64,000 bases of DNA from Actinoplanes oblitus (lineage in GTDB: Bacteria; Actinomycetota; Actinomycetes; Mycobacteriales; Micromonosporaceae), in contig NZ_CP126980.1 in the NCBI RefSeq assembly GCF_030252345.1, positions 2,495,501 through 2,559,500 on the forward strand, read 5' to 3'. Below are positions 16,732 through 23,699 of this stretch, one piece after another; the stretch's first letter is position 1; each line of letters opens with the position of its first letter. The notes below the pieces were generated by a model. It searched no databases. It was not told the DNA's origin and worked only from the letters and a program-made list of their open reading frames with translations. The translations under genes were made by a program, and so were the position numbers.

Positions 16732-16846
16732 GGTCATGAGCGCCAGCGCGAAGCCCCGGCTCGCTGGCCGGCAACCCTCCAACCGTGGGTGGGGTGCCCC
16801 GGGTGATGACCGGGTCCGGTGCGCGGTGTGCCGGACAAGCCGCGAA
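16732..16846 (+). promoter_or_regulatory. SAM-IV riboswitch (copy 2)
   Basis: Nearly the same core as copy 1: GGTCATGAG pairs with GATGACC (16804-16810), followed by GAAGCCCCGGCTCGCTGG, CCGGCAACCCTCC and GGGGTGCCCCGGGTGA. A hairpin follows (GTCCGG..CCGGAC), then ACAAGCCGCG. CGTGG in the loop near 16784 can pair with CCGCG at 16840-16844 as the pseudoknot. The ribosome site GAAGGGA directly abuts that strand, so SAM binding could hide it. A TAGGGT -10 element at 16718-16723 fits transcription starting at the riboswitch. Confidence 0.9.
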
Positions 16847-16858
16847 GGGAGCCCTGCC

Positions 16859-17491
16859 GTGCTGCTCAAGAACCTCGACGCCCCGGTCCTGGAGGGCCGC
16901 CTGGTCCGCCTCGAACCCCTGGACCGGCGGCACGCCGCGGACCTGGCGGTGGCGGCCGAGGAGGACCGTTCGTCGTACCGGTACACCTGGGTGCCGGCCG
17001 CGGCGGAGGTCGGCGACTACCTCGACGCCCAACTGGCGCGGGCCGCGGAGGGCGTGCTCAAGCCGTACGCTCAGGTGCTGACATCGACCGGCCGTGCCGT
17101 CGGAGCGACCGGTCTGTGGGATCCCCGCCCCTGGCCGGACCGGGCGGAACTCTGCGCCGTCGAGATCGGCTTCACCTGGCTGGGCGCTTCGGCGCAGCGT
17201 GCCGGGATCAACACGGAGGCGAAGTTCCTGCTGCTCCGGCATGCTTTCGAGCAGTGGAACGCGGTCCGGGTGGACCTCAAGACCGACGCCCGCAACGCCC
17301 GTTCGCGGGCCGCCATCGAACGGATCGGCGCCACCTTCGAGGGGGTGCTCCGGTGCTGGTCGAAATCGTGGGCGCCGGGGGAGGAGGGCCGCCTGCGCGA
17401 CTCCGCGATGTACTCGATCATCGCCTCGGAGTGGCCGCACTGCCGGGCGCGCCTGCAGGCCCGGCTGGCGGGCCGCGCGGCGGTCCGATGA
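16859..17491 (+). CDS. GNAT acetyltransferase (RimJ/RimL-like) under SAM-IV control
   Basis: A 210-residue GNAT of the RimJ/RimL type: [19 protein letters not shown] at the N-terminus, [19 protein letters not shown] in the acetyl-CoA-binding region, and [20 protein letters not shown] as the usual C-terminal motif. It would transfer an acyl group from acyl-CoA to an amine. GTG 16859 is chosen because GAAGGGA lies nine bases upstream; an open frame reaching back to 16736 runs through the riboswitch and is not coding. A SAM riboswitch implies a sulfur or SAM-linked substrate, for example methionine-like amines; this is inference. Confidence 0.85.
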   Translation: MLLKNLDAPVLEGRLVRLEPLDRRHAADLAVAAEEDRSSYRYTWVPAAAEVGDYLDAQLARAAEGVLKPYAQVLTSTGRAVGATGLWDPRPWPDRAELCAVEIGFTWLGASAQRAGINTEAKFLLLRHAFEQWNAVRVDLKTDARNARSRAAIERIGATFEGVLRCWSKSWAPGEEGRLRDSAMYSIIASEWPHCRARLQARLAGRAAVR

Positions 17492-17600
17492 GGAGCTGCC
17501 GAGGGTGACGGACGGCGGGCGGCGGCGCCTGACATTTGTCATCGGCGATACCTGATATTCGACCGGGGTGACCGGGAGCCGGAAGCGGTGTAGTCGAGTC

Positions 17601-18575
17601 ATGAGAAAGCGCATCGCTCCCGCAGTCGGGCTGTTCTTCCTGTCGCCGCTGGTCGCCGAGTTCCTGCTGGGTAATCTGCCGATCACCTTCCTGCCCGCGG
17701 TGCTCGCGCTGGCGCCGCTCTACGGCGGCGGGGCGCTGCTGATCCGCGAGCTCGTCCGGCGCCGCGGGCTGGGTTGGCCGAACATCCTGATCCTGGCGGT
17801 CGCCTACGGCGTGCTGGAGGAGGGGCTGACCACCCAGTCGCTGTTCAACCCGAACTACGCCGACCAGCACCTGCTGGTGGACGGCTTCGTTCCGGCTTTC
17901 GGGATCGCCGTCCCGTGGACCATGTACGTGATCGGCATCCACGTCTTCTGGAGCATCTGCGCGCCGATCATGATGATGGAGGTGATCTCCGGGGAGCGGC
18001 GGACCACGCCGTGGCTGGGCCGCGCCGGCCTGATCGTGACGGGGGTGCTGTTCCTGATCGGCATCGCGATCACCACGGCGATCAACATGTCGCAGTGGCC
18101 CTACACCGCGACGGCCGGCCAGTTCACCGCCACCGGGATCGTCCTGGCCCTGCTGATCGCGGCCGGGCTGCTGGTGCGGATCACCTTCCGGCCGCGCCCG
18201 GGCACCGCGCCGAGCGCCCTGGTCGTCCTGATCACCACGCTGGTCGCCGGTGCGGTCTTCCAGGGGCTGACCCTCGACGTGGTGCACGTGCCGACCTGGG
18301 TGGGCGTGGCGGTGTGGGCGGTGGACGTGGCCGTCTACCTCACCCTGCTGGCCCGCTGGTCGGCCCGGGCGGGCTGGACCGACCTGCACCGCCTGGCGAT
18401 CGCCGCCGGCGCCCTGATCACCTACGCCTGGCACTCGTTCGCCGAGACCCCGGTCGGTGCCGCGGCGGTCGCCGTCGACCTGATCGGCAACGCCGTCTTC
18501 ACGGCCGGCGCCGTGGCCCTCATCTGGTACGCCTACCGCAAGGTCACCGCCCGCGCCGCCCTGGTCGAGGCGTGA
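17601..18575 (+). CDS. Polytopic membrane protein, unknown function
   Basis: A 324-residue protein with about nine hydrophobic segments spread over its length. Between segments it has the polar motif GVLEEGLTTQSLFNPNY, where the paired Glu recall membrane proteases of the CPBP type, but the other CPBP motifs are not clear. The start is ATG 17601 (MRKRIAP); earlier codons are poor. It stands alone. I cannot name the family. Confidence 0.7.
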   Translation: MRKRIAPAVGLFFLSPLVAEFLLGNLPITFLPAVLALAPLYGGGALLIRELVRRRGLGWPNILILAVAYGVLEEGLTTQSLFNPNYADQHLLVDGFVPAFGIAVPWTMYVIGIHVFWSICAPIMMMEVISGERRTTPWLGRAGLIVTGVLFLIGIAITTAINMSQWPYTATAGQFTATGIVLALLIAAGLLVRITFRPRPGTAPSALVVLITTLVAGAVFQGLTLDVVHVPTWVGVAVWAVDVAVYLTLLARWSARAGWTDLHRLAIAAGALITYAWHSFAETPVGAAAVAVDLIGNAVFTAGAVALIWYAYRKVTARAALVEA

Positions 18576-18670
18576 CCGGGTGGACGGTCCAGCGCCCGGG
18601 AGCCCGGGTGATACCCAATCGGAACCGTCGCGCCCTCGGTAAAGATCGTTTTCTGGGTTAGCGTCCCGGC

Positions 18671-19666
18671 GTGAACGAGGAGATCCCCGGGCAGCCGCAC
18701 CCGGCGCCCGGTCCGGCGCCGGTGCCCCCGCCGGCCGACCCGCTTGCCTTCGGTGCGCCCGCCGGTGACCCGCTGGCCGCGCCGCCCACCGCCCCGATGT
18801 ACAGCGCCCCGCCGCAGCCCAGCTACGCGGCGACGCCCCCGCAGCAGTCGCCGCAGCCCTACGGCGGCTACCCGGGCCAGCCCTACCCGGGCCAGCCGGC
18901 CCCGAGCCAGCCCTATCCCGGCCAGCCCTATCCAGGTCAGCAGGCTCCGGGTCAGCCTTACCCCGGTCAGCCCTACCCACCGGCGGGCTTCCCGCCGCCC
19001 GGTTTCCCGCCGGCGCACCTGAACTACGGCCCGCCCAAGACCAATGGTGCCGCCATCGCCTCGCTGATCTTCGGCCTTCTCGGCGGCGTTCTGATCAGTG
19101 TCATCTGCGGTGTCATCGCCCTGTCCCAGATCAAGAAGCGCGGCGACCGCGGCAAGGGCATGGCGGTGGCCGGGCTGAGCCTGTCCGCCTTCTGGATCCT
19201 CGGCATCGTCACGATGGTCGCGGTCGGCTCCCTGACCGAGAGCGACAGGCCCGCCGGCGCCGGTCCCACGAACGGCGCCCGGCCGGCCGCGACGGCGACC
19301 ACCGTCGGCACCGGACCGGCCGACGTCCGGACCGACGAGCTGCACCCCGGTGACTGCATCGCCACGATCTCCGACGACGAGACCGTCTACGACATGCCGG
19401 TGGTGTCCTGCTCGGTGCCGCACCAGGGCGAGGTGTACAGCGTCACCACCATGCCGGCCGGTGCCTTCCCCGGCGACAAGAAGGTGGAGGCCGAGGCGGA
19501 GAACCGCTGCGGTGACAAACTGGACGCCTACGCGATCGGCAAGTTCAAGGACGCCGAGTTCTACTACATCTTCCCGTCCCGCCGGTCCTGGACCGTGGAC
19601 CGCAGCATCACCTGCATCGCGGTGGCCCCGGACAACAAGAAGTACACCGGCTCCATGGTCAAGTGA
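18671..19666 (+). CDS. Proline-rich DUF4190 / septum-formation-type membrane protein
   Basis: A 331-residue protein. Residues 1-115 are a Pro/Gln/Tyr-rich cytoplasmic tail with PYPGQ repeats. Residues about 125-190 form the DUF4190 pair of membrane helices (AIASLIFGLLGGVL, then KGMAVAGLSLSAFWILG). The extracytoplasmic C-terminus resembles the 'septum formation' domain with conserved cysteines (LHPGDCI, VSCSVPHQGEVY, RCGD, ITCIAV). Such proteins are widespread in actinomycetes; their exact role is not established. A second proline-rich protein of this general build is at 58,798. GTG start. Confidence 0.75.
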   Translation: MNEEIPGQPHPAPGPAPVPPPADPLAFGAPAGDPLAAPPTAPMYSAPPQPSYAATPPQQSPQPYGGYPGQPYPGQPAPSQPYPGQPYPGQQAPGQPYPGQPYPPAGFPPPGFPPAHLNYGPPKTNGAAIASLIFGLLGGVLISVICGVIALSQIKKRGDRGKGMAVAGLSLSAFWILGIVTMVAVGSLTESDRPAGAGPTNGARPAATATTVGTGPADVRTDELHPGDCIATISDDETVYDMPVVSCSVPHQGEVYSVTTMPAGAFPGDKKVEAEAENRCGDKLDAYAIGKFKDAEFYYIFPSRRSWTVDRSITCIAVAPDNKKYTGSMVK

Positions 19667-19678
19667 CCGTGTGACCTG

Positions 19679-19716
19679 AGTCACGCCAGCTCACGACCGG
19701 CTCGTCCTGCCCCGTC
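19679..19716 (+). promoter_or_regulatory. Possible ECF41-type promoter
   Basis: AGTCACG at 19679-19685 and CGTC at 19703-19706 (also 19713-19716) resemble the -35/-10 pattern reported for ECF41 sigma factors (TGTCACA and CGTC). They lie before the oxidoreductase-sigma operon, consistent with autoregulation. The -35 match is imperfect. Confidence 0.3.
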
Positions 19717-19751
19717 TCGCGATAAACACCCGAGAGCGAAGGGGCAGGACG

Positions 19752-21059
19752 ATGTCCACCAAAATCGTGGTGATCGGCGCCGGATACACGGGCATGCTCA
19801 CGGCGGTCAGCCTGGCCGGCCGCACCCGCCGTCGCGGCGACGTCGAGATCACCGTGGTCAACGCCACCGAGCGTTTCACCGAGCGGCTCCGCCTGCACCA
19901 GACCGCTACCGGGCAGGACCTGCGGGACCTGAGCATCCGGGACCTGCTGGCCGGTAGCAACGCGCGCCTGGAGACCGGCTGGGTGACCGGGATCGACACC
20001 GCCGCCCGGACCGTCCGGATCGACGACGAGCGGGAGATCGGGTACGACACGCTGATCTACGCGCTGGGCGGCGCGGCCGACACCTCGGCGGTGCCGGGTG
20101 CGGCGGACCACGCGTACACCTTGGACTCGGCGAGCGAGGCGGACCTGTTCGCGCGCCGCCTGACCGAGCTGAGCGAAGCTCGCGTAAAGGATGCGGCGGA
20201 GCCGGGCCAGGGCCGGGCGCGGGATGCGGGCGGTCGTGAAGACGGGCCGGGCGAGGGCCGGGCGCGGGATGCGGGCGGTCGTGAAGACGGGCCGGGCGAG
20301 GGCCGGGCGCGGGATGCGGGCGGTCGTGAAGACGGGCCGGGCGAGGGCCGCGTCGTGGTCTGCGGCAGCGGGCTGACCGGGGTGGAGGCGGCCGCGGAGA
20401 TCGCCGAGCGGTTTCCGCGCCTCACCGTCACCCTGCTGGGCCGGGCCGAGCCCGGCCAGAACCTCGGGCCCAGGGCCCGCGACCACCTGAGGACCGCGCT
20501 GGTCCGGCTGGGCGTCCAGGTCCGGACCGGCGAGATCATCAAGGTACGCCCGGACGGCGTCGACCTGGCCGGCGGCGAGACGGTGCCGGCCGGCGCGATC
20601 CTGTGGACCAGCGGCGTGCGTGTCTCGCCGCTCCCGGCCGCCGCCGGGCTGACCGTCGACGATCACGGCCGGATCGTTGTCGACGAGGCGTTGCGCTCGG
20701 TCTCGCACCCCCGGGTGTGGGCGATCGGTGACGCCGCCGCGATCACCCAGCGGTACGGCGTCATGCACGGCACCTGCCAGGGCGGGATGCCGACCGCCGC
20801 GCACACCGCCGCGCAGGTGGTTCGCGAGCTGGACGGCAAGCCGGTCAAGCCGTTCCGGTTCGGTTACTACCACGCCCCGATCAGCCTGGGCCGCCGCGAC
20901 GCGGTGGTCCAGTTCACCCACGCCGACGACTCCCCGGCGCGGATGGCGCTCACCGGCCGGGCGGCGGTCTGGTACAAGGAGACCGTGACAGCCTCGCCGT
21001 GGCCCACCTTCCAGCGTGCCCGCAAGCACCCGGCCTCGGTGATGGTGTGGCGCCGGTGA
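19752..21059 (+). CDS. NAD(P)/FAD oxidoreductase (NDH-2-like) with repeat insertion
   Basis: A 435-residue flavoprotein with an N-terminal FAD-binding motif KIVVIGAGYTGMLTA, a second dinucleotide motif RVVVCGSGLTGVEAA, and the C-terminal FAD motif VWAIGDAAAI. This is the NADH:quinone/disulfide reductase fold. Between the two dinucleotide domains sits a 50-residue insertion made of three 15-residue repeats, from 45-bp DNA repeats. It is a charged Gly/Arg/Asp-rich loop unlikely to fold. The stop overlaps the sigma-factor start by GTGA, so the two are translated together. Oxidoreductases are one of the known partners of ECF41 sigma factors. Confidence 0.85.
   Translation: MSTKIVVIGAGYTGMLTAVSLAGRTRRRGDVEITVVNATERFTERLRLHQTATGQDLRDLSIRDLLAGSNARLETGWVTGIDTAARTVRIDDEREIGYDTLIYALGGAADTSAVPGAADHAYTLDSASEADLFARRLTELSEARVKDAAEPGQGRARDAGGREDGPGEGRARDAGGREDGPGEGRARDAGGREDGPGEGRVVVCGSGLTGVEAAAEIAERFPRLTVTLLGRAEPGQNLGPRARDHLRTALVRLGVQVRTGEIIKVRPDGVDLAGGETVPAGAILWTSGVRVSPLPAAAGLTVDDHGRIVVDEALRSVSHPRVWAIGDAAAITQRYGVMHGTCQGGMPTAAHTAAQVVRELDGKPVKPFRFGYYHAPISLGRRDAVVQFTHADDSPARMALTGRAAVWYKETVTASPWPTFQRARKHPASVMVWRR
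20201..20350 (+). repeat. 45-bp in-frame tandem repeat
   Basis: Three copies of a 45-bp unit (20201, 20246, 20291) plus a 15-bp partial at 20336. The second and third copies look identical and the first has few changes. The unit adds 15 codons (core GRARDAGGREDGPGE) to the flavoprotein and keeps the frame. Confidence 0.95.
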
Positions 21060-21919
21060 CCGTCTTCGATCAGTATCGGAGCCTGCTCTTCTCGGTGGCC
21101 TACCGGATCCTCGGCAGCGCCGCGGACGCCGAGGACGCGGTGCAGGACTCCTGGCTGAAGTGGTCGGCGGCCGACCGGTCCAAGGTCGCCGACCCGAAGG
21201 CCTACCTGGTGCGGATCGTGTCGAACACGGCGCTGGACCGGCTGCGGTCGGCCGGCGCCCGCCGCGAGACCTACGTCGGGCCGTGGCTGCCCGAGCCGAT
21301 CCTGACCAGCGGCGAGGCCCCGGACGTGGCGCCCGCGCTGCTGCTGGTCCTGGAGAACCTGACCCCGCTGGAGCGGGCGGTGTTCGTGCTGAAGGAGGCG
21401 TTCGCCTTCAGCTACGAGGAGATCGCCGAGGTGGTCGAACGGAGCCCGGAGAGCGTGCGGCAGACGGCGCGTCGGGCGCGCGAGCACGTACGGGCGCATC
21501 GGCCCCGGTTCCCGGCGGACCCTGACCGGCAGCGCGCGGTGACCGAGCGCTTCTTCGCGGCCGCCTCCGGCGGCGACATCAACACCCTGATGGAGCTGCT
21601 CGCCCCGGACGTCACGCTGTGGACCGACGGCGGCGGCAAGGTACGCCAGGCGATGCGCCCGGTGCACGGCGCCGAGCGGGTCGCGGCGTGGCTGGCCGGC
21701 GTGGGCACCCGGCCCTACGAGGGCGTGCGCCCGGACCAGATGTCGGCCCGGCTGGTCGAGCTGAACGGCGGCGCCGGGGTGGTGATCACCGGGGCCGGCC
21801 GGGTGCTCGGCACGCTCACCCTCGACCTGGACGCCGACGGCCGGGTGGCGGCGATCCTCAACACCGCCAACCCCGACAAGCTGGCCGCGGTGCAGGGCGG
21901 CGTGGTGCACCGGGTGTGA
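21056..21919 (+). CDS. ECF41-family RNA polymerase sigma factor with SnoaL-like C-terminus
   Basis: A 287-residue ECF sigma factor. Region 2 is FDQYRSLLFSVAYRILGSA with DAEDAVQDSW; region 4 is LTPLERAVFVLKEAF with YEEIAEVVERSPESVRQ. It is followed by a SnoaL/NTF2-like extension. The three motifs that mark ECF41 are all present: WLPEP between regions 2 and 4, DGGGK in the extension, and NPDKL near the end. In that family the extension itself controls activity, replacing an anti-sigma factor, and none is encoded here. GTG 21056 overlaps the oxidoreductase stop, so both are coupled. Confidence 0.9.
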   Translation: MTVFDQYRSLLFSVAYRILGSAADAEDAVQDSWLKWSAADRSKVADPKAYLVRIVSNTALDRLRSAGARRETYVGPWLPEPILTSGEAPDVAPALLLVLENLTPLERAVFVLKEAFAFSYEEIAEVVERSPESVRQTARRAREHVRAHRPRFPADPDRQRAVTERFFAAASGGDINTLMELLAPDVTLWTDGGGKVRQAMRPVHGAERVAAWLAGVGTRPYEGVRPDQMSARLVELNGGAGVVITGAGRVLGTLTLDLDADGRVAAILNTANPDKLAAVQGGVVHRV

Positions 21920-21928
21920 GCCGTGAGC

Positions 21929-21952
21929 CCGGGGTCCCGGCCGGGACCCCGG
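21929..21952 (+). terminator. Perfect palindromic hairpin between convergent genes
   Basis: CCGGGGTCCCGG followed at once by its reverse complement CCGGGACCCCGG, placed between the convergent sigma-factor and PilZ genes. It probably ends transcription from both sides. There is no U tract. Confidence 0.6.
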
Positions 21953-21968
21953 AGCCATCCGGCCGGGC

Positions 21969-22601
21969 TCAGGCGGCTACCCGGGCCCGGGCCTTGCGGC
22001 GCTCGCCGATCTCCCAGGCGATGACGTACTGCCGGATCATCTGGGCGAGCGGGTCCATCGTCTTGAAGATCAGGACCACGTGGTGACCGGGCTCGTCGCC
22101 GGCCGGGCGGACCGCGTACACCTTGCCCTTGATCTCGGCCTCACCGTTGCCGAGCCAGACCAGGGCGCGCATGTAGTCGCCCTCGGAGAACATCTTCGCG
22201 TCCGGCACCCAGAACCGCAGGCCACCCTCGCTGATGTCGAGCATCTGGCCCTGCAGCCACTGGTCGCCCCACTCGCCGAAGAGGCGGATCGGGGCGCCGG
22301 CGCCGCCGCGGGCGTACTCCCGCCGGTTGCTGATCTCCGGCTCCGCCGTCGGGAACAGCGTCCAGCGGAACGGCGAGCTGTCGGTGACGCCCTTGAGCAG
22401 GACCGGCATCTTGATCCGGGTGCGCGGCGGCACCCAGAACACCTCGAACTCGTAGCCCGGCAGGAAGCCGTCCGGGCCGTTGGTCTCCAGCGGCGCCGCC
22501 ACGCTGAACGTGCCGTCGTCCACCGATTCGAGGCGGGAACGGATGTTCACTCCGTCGCCGAGGGCCAGGAAAATCGGGGAGCCGATCTCAGGCAGGTCCA
22601 T
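21969..22601 (-). CDS. PilZ-domain cyclic-di-GMP receptor
   Basis: A 210-residue protein with an N-terminal YcgR-like barrel (about 1-95) and a C-terminal PilZ domain. The two cyclic-di-GMP-binding motifs are intact: RREYAR (RxxxR) and DISEGG (DxSxxG). It should bind cyclic-di-GMP and change its interaction with a partner in motility, secretion or development. ATG 22601 (MDLPEIGSP) fits the domain boundary. It lies within 11 kb of a GGDEF-EAL enzyme, but there is no operon link. Confidence 0.85.
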   Translation of the reverse strand: MDLPEIGSPIFLALGDGVNIRSRLESVDDGTFSVAAPLETNGPDGFLPGYEFEVFWVPPRTRIKMPVLLKGVTDSSPFRWTLFPTAEPEISNRREYARGGAGAPIRLFGEWGDQWLQGQMLDISEGGLRFWVPDAKMFSEGDYMRALVWLGNGEAEIKGKVYAVRPAGDEPGHHVVLIFKTMDPLAQMIRQYVIAWEIGERRKARARVAA

Positions 22602-22691
22602 CAGAGCTGGCCTTTCGCGTCGCCGAGCCCGCACCGCGCGGGTCGCCTTGCATGTCGGCGCGGGGCTCGGCGACGTGAGGACTCGCGCGAG

Positions 22692-22776
22692 CGCTAACCC
22701 CTTAGCAACCCCGGAGCCCGGGCGCTAACCCATCGGCAACCGCGGAGCCCGGGCGCTAACCCCTCAGCAACCCGAG
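22692..22776 (+). repeat. 31-bp tandem repeat overlapping a gene 3' end
   Basis: CGCTAACC recurs at 22692, 22723 and 22754, a 31-bp period. The third copy holds the stop codon and last codons (LLRG) of the LLM oxidoreductase; the other two lie just past its stop. The array is thus a duplication of the gene's 3' end. Confidence 0.85.
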
Positions 22777-23637
22777 GACGGTGTCCATCGCCTTGAGCTT
22801 CTCGGCGCCGGAGCCGAGGAAGCCGTCCGGCACGATCAGCTCGTCCAGCCCGGCGGCGCGGTACTCGGCGATCGCGTCGGCCAGTTTCGCCGGGCTGCCG
22901 CCGATGGCCGGCACCGGCAGGCCCTCCGGCAGCGGGCCGTTCACCACGGTCAGCGCCTGGGCGGTGCGGGCGATGGACTTGGGGTCCCGGCCGCGCTCGG
23001 CGCAGAACCGGTCGAGGACCGCGGACTTGTGCGCGATCAGGTCCGGCAGGCCCCAGGTGTTCCACATGTCGGCGTACTCGGCGACCACGCCCAGCATGCG
23101 CTTCTCGCCCTTGGCGCCGATCATGATGGGCAGCGGGTCCTGCACCGGTTTCGGCTCGCAGACCGCGTCGGTGAGCTGGTAATACTCCCCGGTCAGGGTG
23201 GTCGTCGGCTGGCGCAGCAGGCCGTGGATGACCTGCAGCGCCTCGACGAAGCGGTCCAGCAGCTGCTTGGTCGGGGGCAGCTCGATGCCGTACTGCTCGT
23301 GCTCGTTGACCTGCCAGCCGGCGCCGACGCCGAGGGTGAACCGGCCACCGGTGACGTGGTCGACGGTGGCCGCCATGTTGGCCACCACCGCCGGGTGCCG
23401 GTAGGTGTTGCCGTAGACCAGGGTGCCGATCCGGACTCGCGGGATCGCCGCGCCGAGCGCGGCGACCAGCGAACCGGCCTCCAGGGTGGGGTGCCGGGTG
23501 TCCCGGCCGGGTCCGGCGTTCGGCATGAAGTGGTCGGCGACCCAGACGCCGTCCCAGCCGGTCTCTTCCGCGTGACGGGCGGTTTCCAGAATGTCGGACC
23601 AGGGCTGACCTGCACCCGGCCAGATCGAAATGCGCAT
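22756..23637 (-). CDS. LLM-class F420-dependent oxidoreductase
   Basis: A 293-residue luciferase-like monooxygenase-fold enzyme: the N-terminus MRISIWPGAGQPW, WDGVWVADHFMPN, GTLVYGNTYRHPAVVANMAA, and the classic TGGRFTLGVGAGWQVNEH. Actinobacterial members of this subgroup use coenzyme F420 rather than FMN. The substrate is unknown. The start is 23637, right after a short spacer from the divergent Tat-exported amidohydrolase. The 3' end is tandemly duplicated. Confidence 0.85.
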   Translation of the reverse strand: MRISIWPGAGQPWSDILETARHAEETGWDGVWVADHFMPNAGPGRDTRHPTLEAGSLVAALGAAIPRVRIGTLVYGNTYRHPAVVANMAATVDHVTGGRFTLGVGAGWQVNEHEQYGIELPPTKQLLDRFVEALQVIHGLLRQPTTTLTGEYYQLTDAVCEPKPVQDPLPIMIGAKGEKRMLGVVAEYADMWNTWGLPDLIAHKSAVLDRFCAERGRDPKSIARTAQALTVVNGPLPEGLPVPAIGGSPAKLADAIAEYRAAGLDELIVPDGFLGSGAEKLKAMDTVLGLLRG

Positions 23638-23699
23638 ACCGTAAGCCTATCGGCATGATCGACCTTGCCCGGTCCCATCAACAGGTGTCTATTAATCCA

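Noticed and set aside
16736..16858. N-terminal extension of the GNAT acetyltransferase from ATG 16,736
   Set aside because: Those codons are the SAM-IV riboswitch itself; the GNAT domain and a proper ribosome site begin at GTG 16,859.
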